Shown here: positions 48,367 through 57,650 of the stretch, in pieces
How the letters are laid out: every line of letters starts with the position of its first letter
Numbering within the stretch: the stretch's first letter is position 1
Source: Microbacterium gubbeenense DSM 15944
GTDB taxonomy: Bacteria; Actinomycetota; Actinomycetes; Actinomycetales; Microbacteriaceae
Length of the DNA stretch: 64,000 nt
Reading direction: 5' to 3'
NCBI RefSeq assembly: GCF_000422745.1
Contig: NZ_AUGQ01000010.1
Coordinates: 24,684-88,683 of the forward strand
Notes under the pieces: model-generated
Databases searched by the model: none
What the model was told of the DNA's origin: nothing
Seen by the model: the letters and a program-made list of their open reading frames with translations, nothing else
Position numbers and translations under genes: made by a program

Positions 48367-49958
48367 GCCTCGGCCGTTCGAGCGCGATGATCGCGGCGGG
48401 CACGCTGGCATCGCGGGTGACGGGACTGCTCCGCAGCCTCGTGCTCGTCACGACGCTCGGTGCCACTGGCCACGCCGCCGACGCCTTCACAACCGCGAAC
48501 CAGCTGCCGAACTACGTGTTCCAGGTGATCTCGACGGGCGTGCTCACGGCCGTGCTCGTGCCGCAGATCGTCAAGTGGTCACAGGCCGAAGACGGCGGGC
48601 AGCGCCTGATCTCGAAGCTGTTCACGCTCGGCACCGTGGTGCTGCTGGCCGTGACGGCCGTCGCGATGGTGGCAGCTCCGCTGCTCGTCTCGGCCTTCTC
48701 CGACTTCCCCGAGCCCGCGCAGTACGACCTCGCCGTCGCGTTCGCGTACTGGTGCCTGCCGCAGGTGTTCTTCTACGGCATGTTCGCGCTCATCGGCGAG
48801 ACGCTCAACGCGCGCCGCGTGTTCGCCCCGTACGCGTGGGCGCCGATCACGAACAACATCGTCTCGATCGTGGGCTTCTGCGTCTTCATGTGGCTGTTCG
48901 GATCCGAGCAGAACGCGATCGAGGGATGGGATCCCGTGAAGATCGCCGTGATCGCCGGCACCGCGACGCTCGGGATCCTCGCGCAGACCATCACGCTCGC
49001 GATCTTCTGGCGCAAGACCGGCCTCAAGCTCCGCCCCGACTTCGGGTGGCGCGGCATCGGGCTCGGCGAGATCAAGAACCTCGCCGGCTGGAGCGTCGGC
49101 ATGCTGCTCGTCGGTCTCGTGGTCTCATCCGTGCAGCAGCACGTGATCACGACGGCATCCGGCGACGACGCCTCGTCGACGATCTGGTTCAACTCCTGGC
49201 TCGTCTTCATGCTGCCGTACTCGCTCATCGTCATGAGCATCGGCACCCCGTACTTCACGCAGCTCAGCGAGCATGCCGCCGCGGGCCGCCACGCGGAGGT
49301 CCGCTCGGACATCGGCCAGTCGATGCGCGTGCTCGGCCTCCTCGTCGTGATCGCGTCGGCGACCGTGCTGGCCGCCGCAATCCCCCTGGCGCGCGTGTTC
49401 GCGAACTCGCCCGAGACCGCGTCGGCGATGGCGCCCGTGCTCTCGGCGTTCGTCGCCGCACTCGTGCCGATGGCGGCCCTGTTCATCCTGCAGCGCACGT
49501 TCTACGCGTACGGAGACACCCGCACGCCGTTCTTCTTCACCGTGTTCCAGGCCGCCCTCGCCATCGGCGGGGCACTCCTCGCGCAGGCGCTGCTCGATAC
49601 CGAGTTCCTGACGGCGGGCGTCGCGCTCTCGCAGTCGATCTCGAGCGCAATCCAGCTGATCGTCGCGTGGATCCTGCTGCGCCGCAGAATCGGATCCCTC
49701 GGCTTCGCCCGCACCGGCATCGCGTACCTGCGCTTCGTCGTCGCCGCGATCCCCGCGGGCGCCGCCGGCTACGGGATCTACCTGCTCACGGGCGGCATCG
49801 ACGGGTGGATGACGACCTCGAAGCTCATGGGCTTCGTGGGCTGCCTCGCCATCGGCGCCGCCGCCGTGGTGGTCTACGCCGTCGCCCTCGCGGTCCTGCG
49901 CTCGCCCGAGCTCAAGGCATTCACCGGCCAGATCCGCCGCCGCCTGCTGCGCCGCTGA
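48363..49958 (+). CDS. murJ: Lipid II flippase MurJ
   Basis: A 531-aa MOP-superfamily protein with about 14 membrane helices that flips lipid II for peptidoglycan assembly. Opening MIAAGTLASRVTGLLRSLVL is the MurJ signature (Arg residues lining the cavity); the helix-pair GDTRTPFFFTVFQAAL is also typical. It lacks the long C-terminal pseudokinase region of mycobacterial MviN. ATG 48363 overlaps the previous stop codon. Normally trxB and parAB follow in this gene neighbourhood; here they do not. Confidence 0.95.
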   Translation: MSLGRSSAMIAAGTLASRVTGLLRSLVLVTTLGATGHAADAFTTANQLPNYVFQVISTGVLTAVLVPQIVKWSQAEDGGQRLISKLFTLGTVVLLAVTAVAMVAAPLLVSAFSDFPEPAQYDLAVAFAYWCLPQVFFYGMFALIGETLNARRVFAPYAWAPITNNIVSIVGFCVFMWLFGSEQNAIEGWDPVKIAVIAGTATLGILAQTITLAIFWRKTGLKLRPDFGWRGIGLGEIKNLAGWSVGMLLVGLVVSSVQQHVITTASGDDASSTIWFNSWLVFMLPYSLIVMSIGTPYFTQLSEHAAAGRHAEVRSDIGQSMRVLGLLVVIASATVLAAAIPLARVFANSPETASAMAPVLSAFVAALVPMAALFILQRTFYAYGDTRTPFFFTVFQAALAIGGALLAQALLDTEFLTAGVALSQSISSAIQLIVAWILLRRRIGSLGFARTGIAYLRFVVAAIPAGAAGYGIYLLTGGIDGWMTTSKLMGFVGCLAIGAAAVVVYAVALAVLRSPELKAFTGQIRRRLLRR

Positions 49959-49977
49959 CCGGCTAGGGCGCGACTAC

Positions 49978-49998
49978 TAGCCGAACACGCTTCGGCTA
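49978..49998 (+). terminator. Hairpin after murJ
   Basis: TAGCCGAA-CACGC-TTCGGCTA, an 8-bp perfect stem with a five-base loop, starting 20 bases after the murJ stop. It is a plausible terminator; no T-run follows directly, though CTCTTTC comes ten bases later. Confidence 0.65.
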
Positions 49999-50019
49999 CT
50001 TGAGCGCTCTTTCGGGCAG

Positions 50020-50038
50020 ATCAGGATCCTGATATTAT
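50020..50038 (+). promoter_or_regulatory. 14-bp palindrome overlapping a -10 hexamer before the lipoprotein gene
   Basis: ATCAGGA/TCCTGAT (50020-50033) is a perfect palindrome with GGATCC at its centre. TATTAT (50033-50038) directly after it is a near-consensus -10. A protein bound to the palindrome would block the promoter. No clear -35 is seen. The transcript would have a leader of about 60 bases before the gene start at 50106. Confidence 0.45.
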
Positions 50039-50105
50039 TCGCCCATCAGTTCCCGGCTTTTTCCGCTTGGCATCGAGCCGACGCGTACTGACCAGGAGGC
50101 ACACC

Positions 50106-50786
50106 GTGCGTACGAGAACCTTCCTCGTGTTCGCTGCAGCTGCGGGAGCTTGCGCTCTCCTCAGCGGGTGCTCGACGTCGTCTCCCGGTGCGTCATCGGA
50201 CGGCGACCAGACCGCGCGTGCCACAGTGACGCCAGACGCCGACAATGTTCTCGCAGCATTCGCTGGAATCAGCTCCGACTACGACGCCGTCGAAACGGGG
50301 CCCGACCTCGCGGAGATCTCGGAGGCGGAAGTGGTGGGAACTATTCGCTCCGTGTCAGAGGGTCGGGTGGCGACCGTGGTCGGAACCGATGACGTGCTGT
50401 CGCACAGCATCGTCGTCGAGATCGCGCCGGATCAGGTGTTCTCCGGGAGCGAGGTGCAGACACTTGACTCCGTCTACGTGGAGCTCAACAATCCAGGGGA
50501 CAGGAACGCTTCCGAGTATGCCGATGCGCTGCCGCTCGGCGCACAGGTGATGGCCTACATCGAGCCCGCGTGGGACGGAAGTGCGCAAACGGGTGTCGAC
50601 CAGGAGCTTCAGAATCCAGATGCCGGGCGACCGACCGGCGAACCGCTGTATGTGCTGACGTCGCCGCAGGGGTTTGCGATCGTGGCGAGCTCCGGCGACG
50701 TCGTCTGGCCCCTCCTCGGCGCGACGCTCGAAGGCGACCTGAAAGACTTCTCCCCCGACGGATCCGCGCTCCTGGCCCAGCGCTGA
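50106..50786 (+). CDS. Lipoprotein of unknown function
   Basis: A 226-aa exported protein with signal peptide and lipobox LLSGC (Cys22), followed by a Ser/Gly-rich linker and a compact beta-rich domain (AEVVGTIRSVSEGRVATVVG, SIVVEIAPDQVFSG). The fold region looks like an OB-type or NTF2-like binding domain, but I do not recognise the family. GTG 50106 has a strong AGGAGG ribosome site. Codon use is looser (more A/T at third positions) than in neighbouring genes, which suggests more recent arrival. It converges on the hydroxyacid dehydrogenase with seven bases between stops. Confidence 0.8.
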   Translation: MRTRTFLVFAAAAGACALLSGCSTSSPGASSDGDQTARATVTPDADNVLAAFAGISSDYDAVETGPDLAEISEAEVVGTIRSVSEGRVATVVGTDDVLSHSIVVEIAPDQVFSGSEVQTLDSVYVELNNPGDRNASEYADALPLGAQVMAYIEPAWDGSAQTGVDQELQNPDAGRPTGEPLYVLTSPQGFAIVASSGDVVWPLLGATLEGDLKDFSPDGSALLAQR

Positions 50787-50793
50787 CCCCGCC

Positions 50794-51795
50794 CTACGCG
50801 GCGGTCACGAGCGATTCGAACAGCACCGGGTGGGCGAGGTCCTCGCCCCGCGCGATGCGGTCGAGCTCCGAGACCTGCTGGTCGATCATGCGATCGACCT
50901 CGGTGCCGACGGATCCCGCGATGTGCGGCGTGAGAAGCGCGTTCGGGTGGTCGAAGAGGGGATGCTCCCTCGGCAGCGCCCACGGAATGGTGACGTCGAG
51001 GATCACGTGCAGGTCGCCGCGCAGCACGCGCTCGGTCAGCGCATCCTGATCGACGACGTCGCCGCGCGAGGTGTTGATCAGCGCGGATCCGGCGGGGATC
51101 GTCGCGATCAGCTCGGCCGAGATCATCTTGTTCGTCGACGGCAGCGACGGCGCGTGCAGCGAGACCACGTCGCTCGTCGCGCACAGCTCCTCGAGCGTGA
51201 CGGCACGGGCGCCGAGGGAGGCGACCTGATCCGCCGACAGCGTCGGGTCGTACAGCACGACCTCGAGGTCGAAGGGCTTCAGCAGCTCGACCACGCGGCG
51301 TCCGATGCGCGATGCGCCGACGATCCCGACGCGCCGCCGGTACCCGCCCACCACACCGAGGCTCGCCTGGTCGATCAGCTCGCGCCGCGCGCGGTACTCG
51401 CGAGAGATCTGGAGCACCCGTTTGTTCGCGAAGATGATCGCGGCAAGGGTGAACTCGGCGACCGGCTCAGCGTTCGCATCGACGGCCGAGCTGACCGTGA
51501 TGCCGCGCTCCCACACGGCGTCGTCCAGGTTCTCCTTGACGGATCCCGCGACGTGCAGGATCCACTTCAGCCGCGGCGCGGCGTCGAGGACCGCCGCATC
51601 GACGCGCGGCGTGCGCCAGCCCGTCACGAGCACCTCGGCCTCGGCGAGCGCCGCGCGCGACGCTGCAGAGTCGAACTCGTCGATCGTCGCGATCAGATCG
51701 CCGTGCGCGGCGAGCTCGCGGGCGAGGTGGGCTTCGGATGCGGGCGCGAACGCGCCGGATCCGACGGCGCTCAGCACGCGCGGGGACGATGTCAT
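50794..51795 (-). CDS. D-isomer-specific 2-hydroxyacid dehydrogenase
   Basis: A 333-aa NAD(P)-dependent dehydrogenase of the SerA/GyaR superfamily. NAD loop GIVGASRIGRR near 153-163; the catalytic Arg is in INTSRGDVVDQ, the Glu position is in the segment before HPLFDHPN, and the catalytic His in LLTPHIAGS. Last gene of the sugar-uptake operon, eight bases after the YesL-type gene, so it probably acts on a 2-keto acid derived from the imported sugar rather than in serine synthesis. Confidence 0.87.
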   Translation of the reverse strand: MTSSPRVLSAVGSGAFAPASEAHLARELAAHGDLIATIDEFDSAASRAALAEAEVLVTGWRTPRVDAAVLDAAPRLKWILHVAGSVKENLDDAVWERGITVSSAVDANAEPVAEFTLAAIIFANKRVLQISREYRARRELIDQASLGVVGGYRRRVGIVGASRIGRRVVELLKPFDLEVVLYDPTLSADQVASLGARAVTLEELCATSDVVSLHAPSLPSTNKMISAELIATIPAGSALINTSRGDVVDQDALTERVLRGDLHVILDVTIPWALPREHPLFDHPNALLTPHIAGSVGTEVDRMIDQQVSELDRIARGEDLAHPVLFESLVTAA

Positions 51796-51803
51796 GGGAA
51801 TCC

Positions 51804-52466
51804 TCACGAGGAGACGGGTCGCAGCGCGGGGCGAAGCGCGTAGCGCGCGCCCGCCCACACGACGTAGAGACAGGCGGCGGAGGTCAGTCCGATGCCGAGC
51901 GCGGGCGCCTGGACGATCACGGCCGCCTGCACGGCGATCGCCGCGAACGAGACGAGCGTGAACGGCCAGCGCCGCACGCAGATGATGAGCGAGATCCGCA
52001 GCACGTCTGCGATCCGCGCGCGGGGATCCTCGGTCAGCGCGACCATGCCGACGATGCCCGCGCCGACGGCGAGCAGCGCGATCACGACGAGGAGGGGCGC
52101 GAAGATCGCCCCGACGCCGGTGGGAACGAGCACGAAGACGTCGACGGCGGCGACCACGGCGATCGCCACGACGATGGCCGAGAGCACGAGCGACCGGCGC
52201 CACAGGGATCCGAGCTGCCGGAAGAACGTGCGGATCACGGACTGCTCGCCGTCCGCGTGCGCGCGGAACGTGCCGAACGCGGCCGCGATCCCCATGCCGG
52301 TGGGGACCGCGGCGAGCGCCAGGAGCGGCCACGACAGCGACGGATCCGTCGTCACGAGCAGCACGATGAGGGGGAGCGCGACGATCGCGAGCGCGATGTT
52401 CACGCCGAGCGCGAGGTGCACGACGCCGAAGAGCGTCGAGTACACGCTGTGCGGGATGCGCTTCAT
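51804..52466 (-). CDS. YesL-like (DUF624) membrane protein
   Basis: A 220-aa protein with about five helices, of the DUF624 family. In B. subtilis yesL sits beside the yesOPQ genes for rhamnogalacturonan uptake, and DUF624 genes accompany CUT1 importers for plant-type oligosaccharides widely. Start ATG 52466, two bases after the permease stop. Role unknown, perhaps a transporter accessory. Confidence 0.85.
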   Translation of the reverse strand: MKRIPHSVYSTLFGVVHLALGVNIALAIVALPLIVLLVTTDPSLSWPLLALAAVPTGMGIAAAFGTFRAHADGEQSVIRTFFRQLGSLWRRSLVLSAIVVAIAVVAAVDVFVLVPTGVGAIFAPLLVVIALLAVGAGIVGMVALTEDPRARIADVLRISLIICVRRWPFTLVSFAAIAVQAAVIVQAPALGIGLTSAACLYVVWAGARYALRPALRPVSS

Positions 52467-52468
52467 GA

Positions 52469-53383
52469 TCAGCCCTTCAGTCCGCTGGTCGCGACGCCCT
52501 CGACGAAGAACCGCTGGCCGAGCAGGAAGATGATCGCGATCGGCACGACCGAGATCGTCAGCCCCGCGAACAGCACGCCGTAGTCGGTGTCGTACAGGCT
52601 CGAGACGAAGTTCTTGAGTCCGAGCTGCAGCGTCCAGAGCTCGGGGTCGCGCAGGTAGATGAGCGGCCCGAGGTAGTCGTTCCAGGTGTTCACGAACGTC
52701 AGCAGCGACAGGCTGGCGATCGCGGGCACCGACAGCGGCATCATGATGCGCCACCAGATGCCGTACTCGCTGAGGCCGTCGAGGCGCGCGGCCTCGGAGA
52801 GCTCCTCGGGCACGGTCTCGTAGAACTGCTTCATGAGGAACACGCCGAACGCGCCGAACGCCTGCAGCAGCATGATCGACCAGAGGGTGTTCGCGAGCCC
52901 CGCGTTCGACAGCAGGATGAACTGCGGGATCATGTACGACTGCCACGGCACCGCGATCGTTCCGACGTACAGCAGGAACAGCGCGTTGCGACCGGGGAAC
53001 CGGATGCGCGAGAAGCCGTACGCGGCGAAGGATCCCGTGATGACCTGCAGCGCCGTCACGGCGACCGAGAGGATCAGCGAGTTGCGGATCCACACGCCGA
53101 TGTCGCTGCGCGTCCAGATGTCGACGTAGTTCTGCCACACGAACACCTCGGGCAGCCACTTCACCGGCACGGAGAACACCGAGTTCGCGTCCTTGAGCGA
53201 GCTCATCACCATCCAGAAGAACGGCGTGAGCATGGCCGCGGCCGCGACGATCAGCACGATGTAGAGGATCGCGCGACCGACCGAGCGGCCGCGGGATCCG
53301 GCCGGACGGGGGCGGTGGCCGGGTTCGACGGAGCTCCGAGCGCGACGCGACTCGGGGGCGACCAGGTTCATCGTCTCGCTCAT
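52469..53383 (-). CDS. CUT1-type sugar ABC importer permease (MalG-like)
   Basis: A 304-aa permease with six helices. The EAA loop is LSEAARLDGLSEYGIWWRIM near 195-214, and TPFFWMVMSSLKD and WNDYLGPLIYL are typical of MalG/YesQ-like proteins. It overlaps the partner permease gene by four bases. No ATPase gene is in the cluster; CUT1 importers commonly borrow a shared MsmK/MsiK-type ATPase. Confidence 0.93.
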   Translation of the reverse strand: MSETMNLVAPESRRARSSVEPGHRPRPAGSRGRSVGRAILYIVLIVAAAAMLTPFFWMVMSSLKDANSVFSVPVKWLPEVFVWQNYVDIWTRSDIGVWIRNSLILSVAVTALQVITGSFAAYGFSRIRFPGRNALFLLYVGTIAVPWQSYMIPQFILLSNAGLANTLWSIMLLQAFGAFGVFLMKQFYETVPEELSEAARLDGLSEYGIWWRIMMPLSVPAIASLSLLTFVNTWNDYLGPLIYLRDPELWTLQLGLKNFVSSLYDTDYGVLFAGLTISVVPIAIIFLLGQRFFVEGVATSGLKG

Positions 53384-54297
53384 CGTGCACTCTTCCTCTG
53401 GTTCCACGCGAACTGCACGATCGTGACGATGATGCAGAGGAAGAACAGCACCACGGACGCCGCCGAGGCGTATCCGAAGTCGTTCTCCTCGAAGCCCTTG
53501 CGGTAGATGAACTGGCTGATCACGGTCGTCGACTGGCCGGGGCCGCCGTCGGTGAGCACGAGAATCAGGTCGAAGATCTTCAGGGAGTTGATGGTCAGCA
53601 TCACCGTGACGAAGAACATCGTGGGGCGCAGGCTCGGCAGGGTCACGTTGGTGAACCGCTGGAACACGTTCGCGCCGTCCATGCGCGCCGCCTCGTGCAG
53701 CTCGCGCGGCACGGTCTGCAGCGCCGCGAGGAACAGGACCATGTAGTAGCCCATGTCCTTCCACGTGCTGATGATGACGACCGCGGGCATCGACCAGTCT
53801 GCCGAGGTGAGCCACCCGGGCGGGTTCGAGATGCCGAAGAACCGCAGGATCTCGTTGATCGGGCCGTAGTCGGGGCTGAACAGCAGGTTCCACACGAGCG
53901 CGATCGCGACGATCGACGTGATGTACGGGAAGAACGCGGCCGTGCGGAAGAACGCGACACCACGGATCTTGTTGTTCAGCAGCAGCGCCAGACCGAGCGA
54001 CACGATGATCGTGAGCGGGATGTGCAGCACCGAGTAGTAGATCGTGTTCACGAACGCCGTGCGGAAGCTGCCGTCGCCGGCCAGGCGCACGAAGTTGTCG
54101 AATCCGATGAACTGCGACGATCCGAAGATGTTCCAGTTCGTCAGCGACATGTAGAACAGCACGATCACGGGCACGAGCGTGAGCGTGGCGAAGCCGAGGA
54201 AGTTCGGCAGGATGAAGCTCCACCCGAGCAGGGTGTTGCGCGTGCGAAGTCTGGATCGCCTGCGCGAGGCGCGCTGCGGCGTCGCGGTACTGGTCAT
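53380..54297 (-). CDS. CUT1-type sugar ABC importer permease (MalF-like)
   Basis: A 305-aa permease, six helices. EAA loop ELHEAARMDGANVFQRFTNV near 200-219; FILPNFLGFATLTLVPVI and LTDGGPGQSTTVI are standard YesP/MsmF-like marks. It follows the SBP gene after 49 bases, the usual order. Confidence 0.93.
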   Translation of the reverse strand: MTSTATPQRASRRRSRLRTRNTLLGWSFILPNFLGFATLTLVPVIVLFYMSLTNWNIFGSSQFIGFDNFVRLAGDGSFRTAFVNTIYYSVLHIPLTIIVSLGLALLLNNKIRGVAFFRTAAFFPYITSIVAIALVWNLLFSPDYGPINEILRFFGISNPPGWLTSADWSMPAVVIISTWKDMGYYMVLFLAALQTVPRELHEAARMDGANVFQRFTNVTLPSLRPTMFFVTVMLTINSLKIFDLILVLTDGGPGQSTTVISQFIYRKGFEENDFGYASAASVVLFFLCIIVTIVQFAWNQRKSAR

Positions 54298-54346
54298 AGT
54301 GCTCCTCGAAGGGGGACCCGGGCCCCTCGCGGGGCCCGGGAATCGG

Positions 54347-55639
54347 TCAGTCGAGTCCGACCTCGTTGGCGACGCGCTCCTCGGCCTCCGAGATGGCGTC
54401 GTCGACGCCCTGCGACTCGGACAGAATTGCGGAGTGCATGTCGTTCAGAATGTTCTGAACGGCAGCCGTCTTGTTCGACGTCGGGTTCTCCGGACGCGTC
54501 TCGTGCGTCTGCACGGCGAACGACGACAGCTCGTCCTGCGGGGATCCTTCGACGGCGAAGTACGCCTCGACGACGGGATCCGTGAGCAGCGCCGGCGTGA
54601 TGCCGATCTCAGCGAGGTCGGTGGCGGCCTCTTCGCTCGCGGCGAAGGCGAGGAAGTCCTTCGCGGCGTCGACCTTGTCCTCGTTGATGTTGGCGTTGAT
54701 GCCGAAGCCGGTCGGGTCGCCGAACGTCACGGGGGTGGCGTCGGTTCCCGTGGTCGAGTCGTCGAGCTGCGGAATCGGCGCGATGCCCCACTCGAAGTCA
54801 TCGGCCTCGCCCGCCGACTGCTGCGCGATGAGGGTCGCGACGAACCACGAGCCCATCGGCAGCATGGCCGCCTTCTGCTTGCCGAACTCGCCCTGGTAGG
54901 TGAGCTGGTTCGCGGTGACGGTGTTGAACGACTCCTGCGCGCCGCCGTCCTGCAGGGCGAGCACGCGCTCGTAGTACGGCTTCATGTACCCGTAGTCGCC
55001 GGCGAGGATGTCGGCGTCGTTCTGCGAGTTCGCAAAGCCCTGCAGGGTCGACTGCCAGCTGTGCTGGAACGTGCCCTTGGCCCCGTCGAGCGCCGAGGTG
55101 AGCTCCTCGGCGGCCGCGTCGTAGTCGTCCCACGTCCACGAGCCGTCGGGATAGTCGACACCGGCCTGGTCGAAGAGCGCCTGGTTGTAGTAGAGCACCC
55201 ACGAGTCCTGGCGGTAGGGCACCGCGTACGCCGTGCCGTCGACCTCGTACGACTCGACGCCGCCGATGCCCTCCGGAAGCTCCACGTCGGAGACGTCGAG
55301 CAGCTGCCCGCCCTCCTGGAAGGTCGTGACGTACTTGACCTCCTTCTGCGTGATGATGTCCGGGCCCTTGCCTGCGGCGAGATCGGCCGTCACGAGGGTG
55401 TTGTAGTCGGTCGGGTCGTAGTCGGTGATCTCGACTGTCACGTCGGGATTCTTCTCGTGATACGCGTCGGCGAGAAGCTGGAACTCGGGCGTCGTGTCGA
55501 CGCTCCAGCCCGACAGGGTGAGGGTGAGGGATCCGTCTTCCGCGACGCCGTCGCCGGACGAGTTGCCGCCGGACGAACAACCGGCGAGGGCGAGAGCGCC
55601 GACGGCGATGCCGGCCGTGGCGATGATGATGCGTTTCAT
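54347..55639 (-). CDS. CUT1-type sugar-binding lipoprotein, SBP family 1
   Basis: A 430-aa receptor with signal peptide and lipobox LALAGC (Cys21). Mature part starts LTLTLSGWSVDTTPEFQ. Aromatic residues that stack on sugars are plentiful (SWTWDDYD, SWVLYYNQ). ATG 55639 has AAGGAG at about 11 bases. First of the transporter genes, 38 bases after the DUF2264 gene. Binds an oligosaccharide, identity unknown. Confidence 0.92.
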   Translation of the reverse strand: MKRIIIATAGIAVGALALAGCSSGGNSSGDGVAEDGSLTLTLSGWSVDTTPEFQLLADAYHEKNPDVTVEITDYDPTDYNTLVTADLAAGKGPDIITQKEVKYVTTFQEGGQLLDVSDVELPEGIGGVESYEVDGTAYAVPYRQDSWVLYYNQALFDQAGVDYPDGSWTWDDYDAAAEELTSALDGAKGTFQHSWQSTLQGFANSQNDADILAGDYGYMKPYYERVLALQDGGAQESFNTVTANQLTYQGEFGKQKAAMLPMGSWFVATLIAQQSAGEADDFEWGIAPIPQLDDSTTGTDATPVTFGDPTGFGINANINEDKVDAAKDFLAFAASEEAATDLAEIGITPALLTDPVVEAYFAVEGSPQDELSSFAVQTHETRPENPTSNKTAAVQNILNDMHSAILSESQGVDDAISEAEERVANEVGLD

Positions 55640-55677
55640 GAGGATGCTGCTCCTTCGCTGCAAGGGTGAAAGGTACT

Positions 55678-57549
55678 TCAGGGGATGCGGGGGAGGGGAA
55701 CGGTTGTGGTCGCGCCGTCGGGCCAGGTGACGGTTGCCGCCTCGCCGTCGATGTCGACGCGCGCGTCGGCGGGGGATCCCGTCGTCAGCACGATGTCGAC
55801 GGCCAGCCAGCGGGCGTCTGACACGGGCGCCTCGAGGACCGGCACCGCGGCGTCCGGACCGAAGGGGCTCGCGTCTGTGCGGTGCTCGACGCGCGACTCG
55901 GCGTCGAACCCGAGGGGACGGATCCGGCTGGTCAGGCCCGCGGACGTGACGGCGGATCCGTCGGCCGCGACGGTCGCGCCGACGATCGGCCAGCCGCCCC
56001 AGCGGATCCGCGTGCCGTCCGGTGCGCCGTCGACGCGCACGAGACGGATCTCGTGGGCGCCGCGAGCGATCGAGCACGCCGTGACCTGCGCGACGACAGT
56101 CGCGTCGCCGACGAGGCCGGATCCGTGGCGGACCTGGTCGTCTCCGAACGCGATCGTGTGGGCGCGCCAGGTGGAGGATCCGACGGCCGCGTCGCCGATC
56201 GTTCCGACGCCGATCAGCTCCATCGCGGCGCGGTGCGTTGCCGTGCCGTCGGCGATCAGGGCGACCGACTGCTCGAGCGGCTCGCGCCATCCGCGCTCGT
56301 CGAGGAGCGGGCTCGTCGCGGTGGAGTATCCGAGCCGGGCGTAGAGCGGCGAGTCGGCGACGAGGGATCCGGCCGTCGCGTGGTCGGTGCCGTGGTTCGC
56401 GATGCGCACGATGCCGTCGCCCGAGGTGACGGCCCACCCCGGAGCTGCGATCGCACGAGCGAAGTCGCCGCGCTCGGCCGGCAGCGGCTCGGAGGGCGCC
56501 TGCCACACGGGGTGGTCGGCGGGAAGGGCGAGCCCGATCAGGCCCTTGGATGCCCAGTAGGGCGATCCGGGGCCGGAGTACGACTGGGCGAGCGGGCGCC
56601 ATTCGTGGTGCCAGCCGATCGTCAGCAGGTCGTCGTCGAGCACGCCGTGATCATCGAAGTGCGACACGATGCGGTTCGCGGCATGACGCAGCGCGCCGGC
56701 CGACAGCGACGGAACCTCGGCGATCGCGCCGATCCAGAACGGCGCGGCGGCGGCGAAGCGGTAGATGAGGCTGCGTCCCTGGATGAGCGGGGATCCGTCT
56801 GCGCCCACGAGGTGGATCGCGTCCTGCAGGTAGCGGTCGAGCGCCGCGACGTCGTTCTCGGTGCGGCCGCCGGCGAGCTCGCTCGCCCCGGTCATGCGCG
56901 CCCAGAGCACGGGATACAGGTGCAGCGCCCAGCCGACGTAGTGGTCGTAGCTGCGCTCGTCCCCGTCCGACATCCAGCCGCCCTCGCGGCCGAACGAGTC
57001 GTGCAGGGCGAGGTCCGCCTCGACGTCGGCCGGCGACCAGGGACCGCCGACCGACCGGAGGAACGTCTGCACGACGAGACGGAACCACAGCCAGTTGGTG
57101 CGCGGGTAGGTGTCATCGCCGACGGCGGGCGCGAGATAGCCGATCACGCGCTCCTGGGTGAGCGCGTCGAGGCGGTCCCAGATCCAGGGCCGCGTCATGT
57201 CCAAGATCAGAGCGAGCGAGGCGGCCTCGACCTTCGCCTGGGCGTGCTCCTCGAGCCGCACCCAGCGATCCGGCGCCTCGGGATCGACGCCCGTGCGAAT
57301 GCCGTCGGAGAAGAACTCGATGAGGTGATCGACGCCGACCCCGCGCTCGCCCGCGATGCGGAATCCCGCGAGCAGGAAGGTGCGCGCGAAGCCCTCGAGG
57401 CCGTCGATGTCGCGGCCGTACCCGCCCTCGGCGCCCGGCGGCGTGATGCGGCCGCGGCCCGGCGAGGCGAACGCCATGGCGCCGGAGAGCACGCGGTCGG
57501 CGAACGCGGCCCAGTCGGCGCGCGTCCAGTCGGCGGGTGCAGTGCTCAC
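55678..57549 (-). CDS. DUF2264-domain protein, probable intracellular carbohydrate-active enzyme
   Basis: A 623-aa protein. The N-terminal two thirds (about 10-390) match DUF2264, a helix-rich (alpha/alpha)-toroid-like region (GRITPPGAEGGYGRDIDGLE, RTNWLWFRLVVQTFLRS, GGWMSDGDERSYDHYVGWAL); the remainder is beta-rich. The family is found beside polysaccharide lyases and unsaturated-uronate hydrolases; I cannot name the reaction. GTG 57549 has AAGGGGA six bases before it; no signal peptide, so cytoplasmic. First gene of the minus-strand uptake operon. Confidence 0.8.
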   Translation of the reverse strand: MSTAPADWTRADWAAFADRVLSGAMAFASPGRGRITPPGAEGGYGRDIDGLEGFARTFLLAGFRIAGERGVGVDHLIEFFSDGIRTGVDPEAPDRWVRLEEHAQAKVEAASLALILDMTRPWIWDRLDALTQERVIGYLAPAVGDDTYPRTNWLWFRLVVQTFLRSVGGPWSPADVEADLALHDSFGREGGWMSDGDERSYDHYVGWALHLYPVLWARMTGASELAGGRTENDVAALDRYLQDAIHLVGADGSPLIQGRSLIYRFAAAAPFWIGAIAEVPSLSAGALRHAANRIVSHFDDHGVLDDDLLTIGWHHEWRPLAQSYSGPGSPYWASKGLIGLALPADHPVWQAPSEPLPAERGDFARAIAAPGWAVTSGDGIVRIANHGTDHATAGSLVADSPLYARLGYSTATSPLLDERGWREPLEQSVALIADGTATHRAAMELIGVGTIGDAAVGSSTWRAHTIAFGDDQVRHGSGLVGDATVVAQVTACSIARGAHEIRLVRVDGAPDGTRIRWGGWPIVGATVAADGSAVTSAGLTSRIRPLGFDAESRVEHRTDASPFGPDAAVPVLEAPVSDARWLAVDIVLTTGSPADARVDIDGEAATVTWPDGATTTVPLPRIP

Positions 57550-57581
57550 GGGATTCCCCTTCGAATTCGATGTCATCCAGG

Positions 57582-57650
57582 ATCGTAGCAATCAAAATCG
57601 GTCGAACAAACACTTTTCTGATCCGTCATGATCACTTATGATCGATTGTA
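57582..57650. promoter_or_regulatory. Divergent promoter region between DUF2264 and heparinase-family genes
   Basis: Minus strand: TTGTTC (57609-57604), 16-base spacer, TACGAT (57587-57582). Plus strand: TATGAT (57637-57642), seven bases before ATG 57650, a leaderless layout. ATGATC is repeated at 57628-57633 and 57638-57643, a 10-bp spacing. The neighbouring regulator has a DeoR-type DNA-binding domain, and DeoR proteins often use direct repeats, so this repeat is its best candidate site. Confidence 0.5.

Noticed and set aside
50794..51795. SerA (phosphoglycerate dehydrogenase) for serine synthesis
   Set aside because: Only 333 aa without an ACT domain, and it is the last gene of a sugar-uptake operon.
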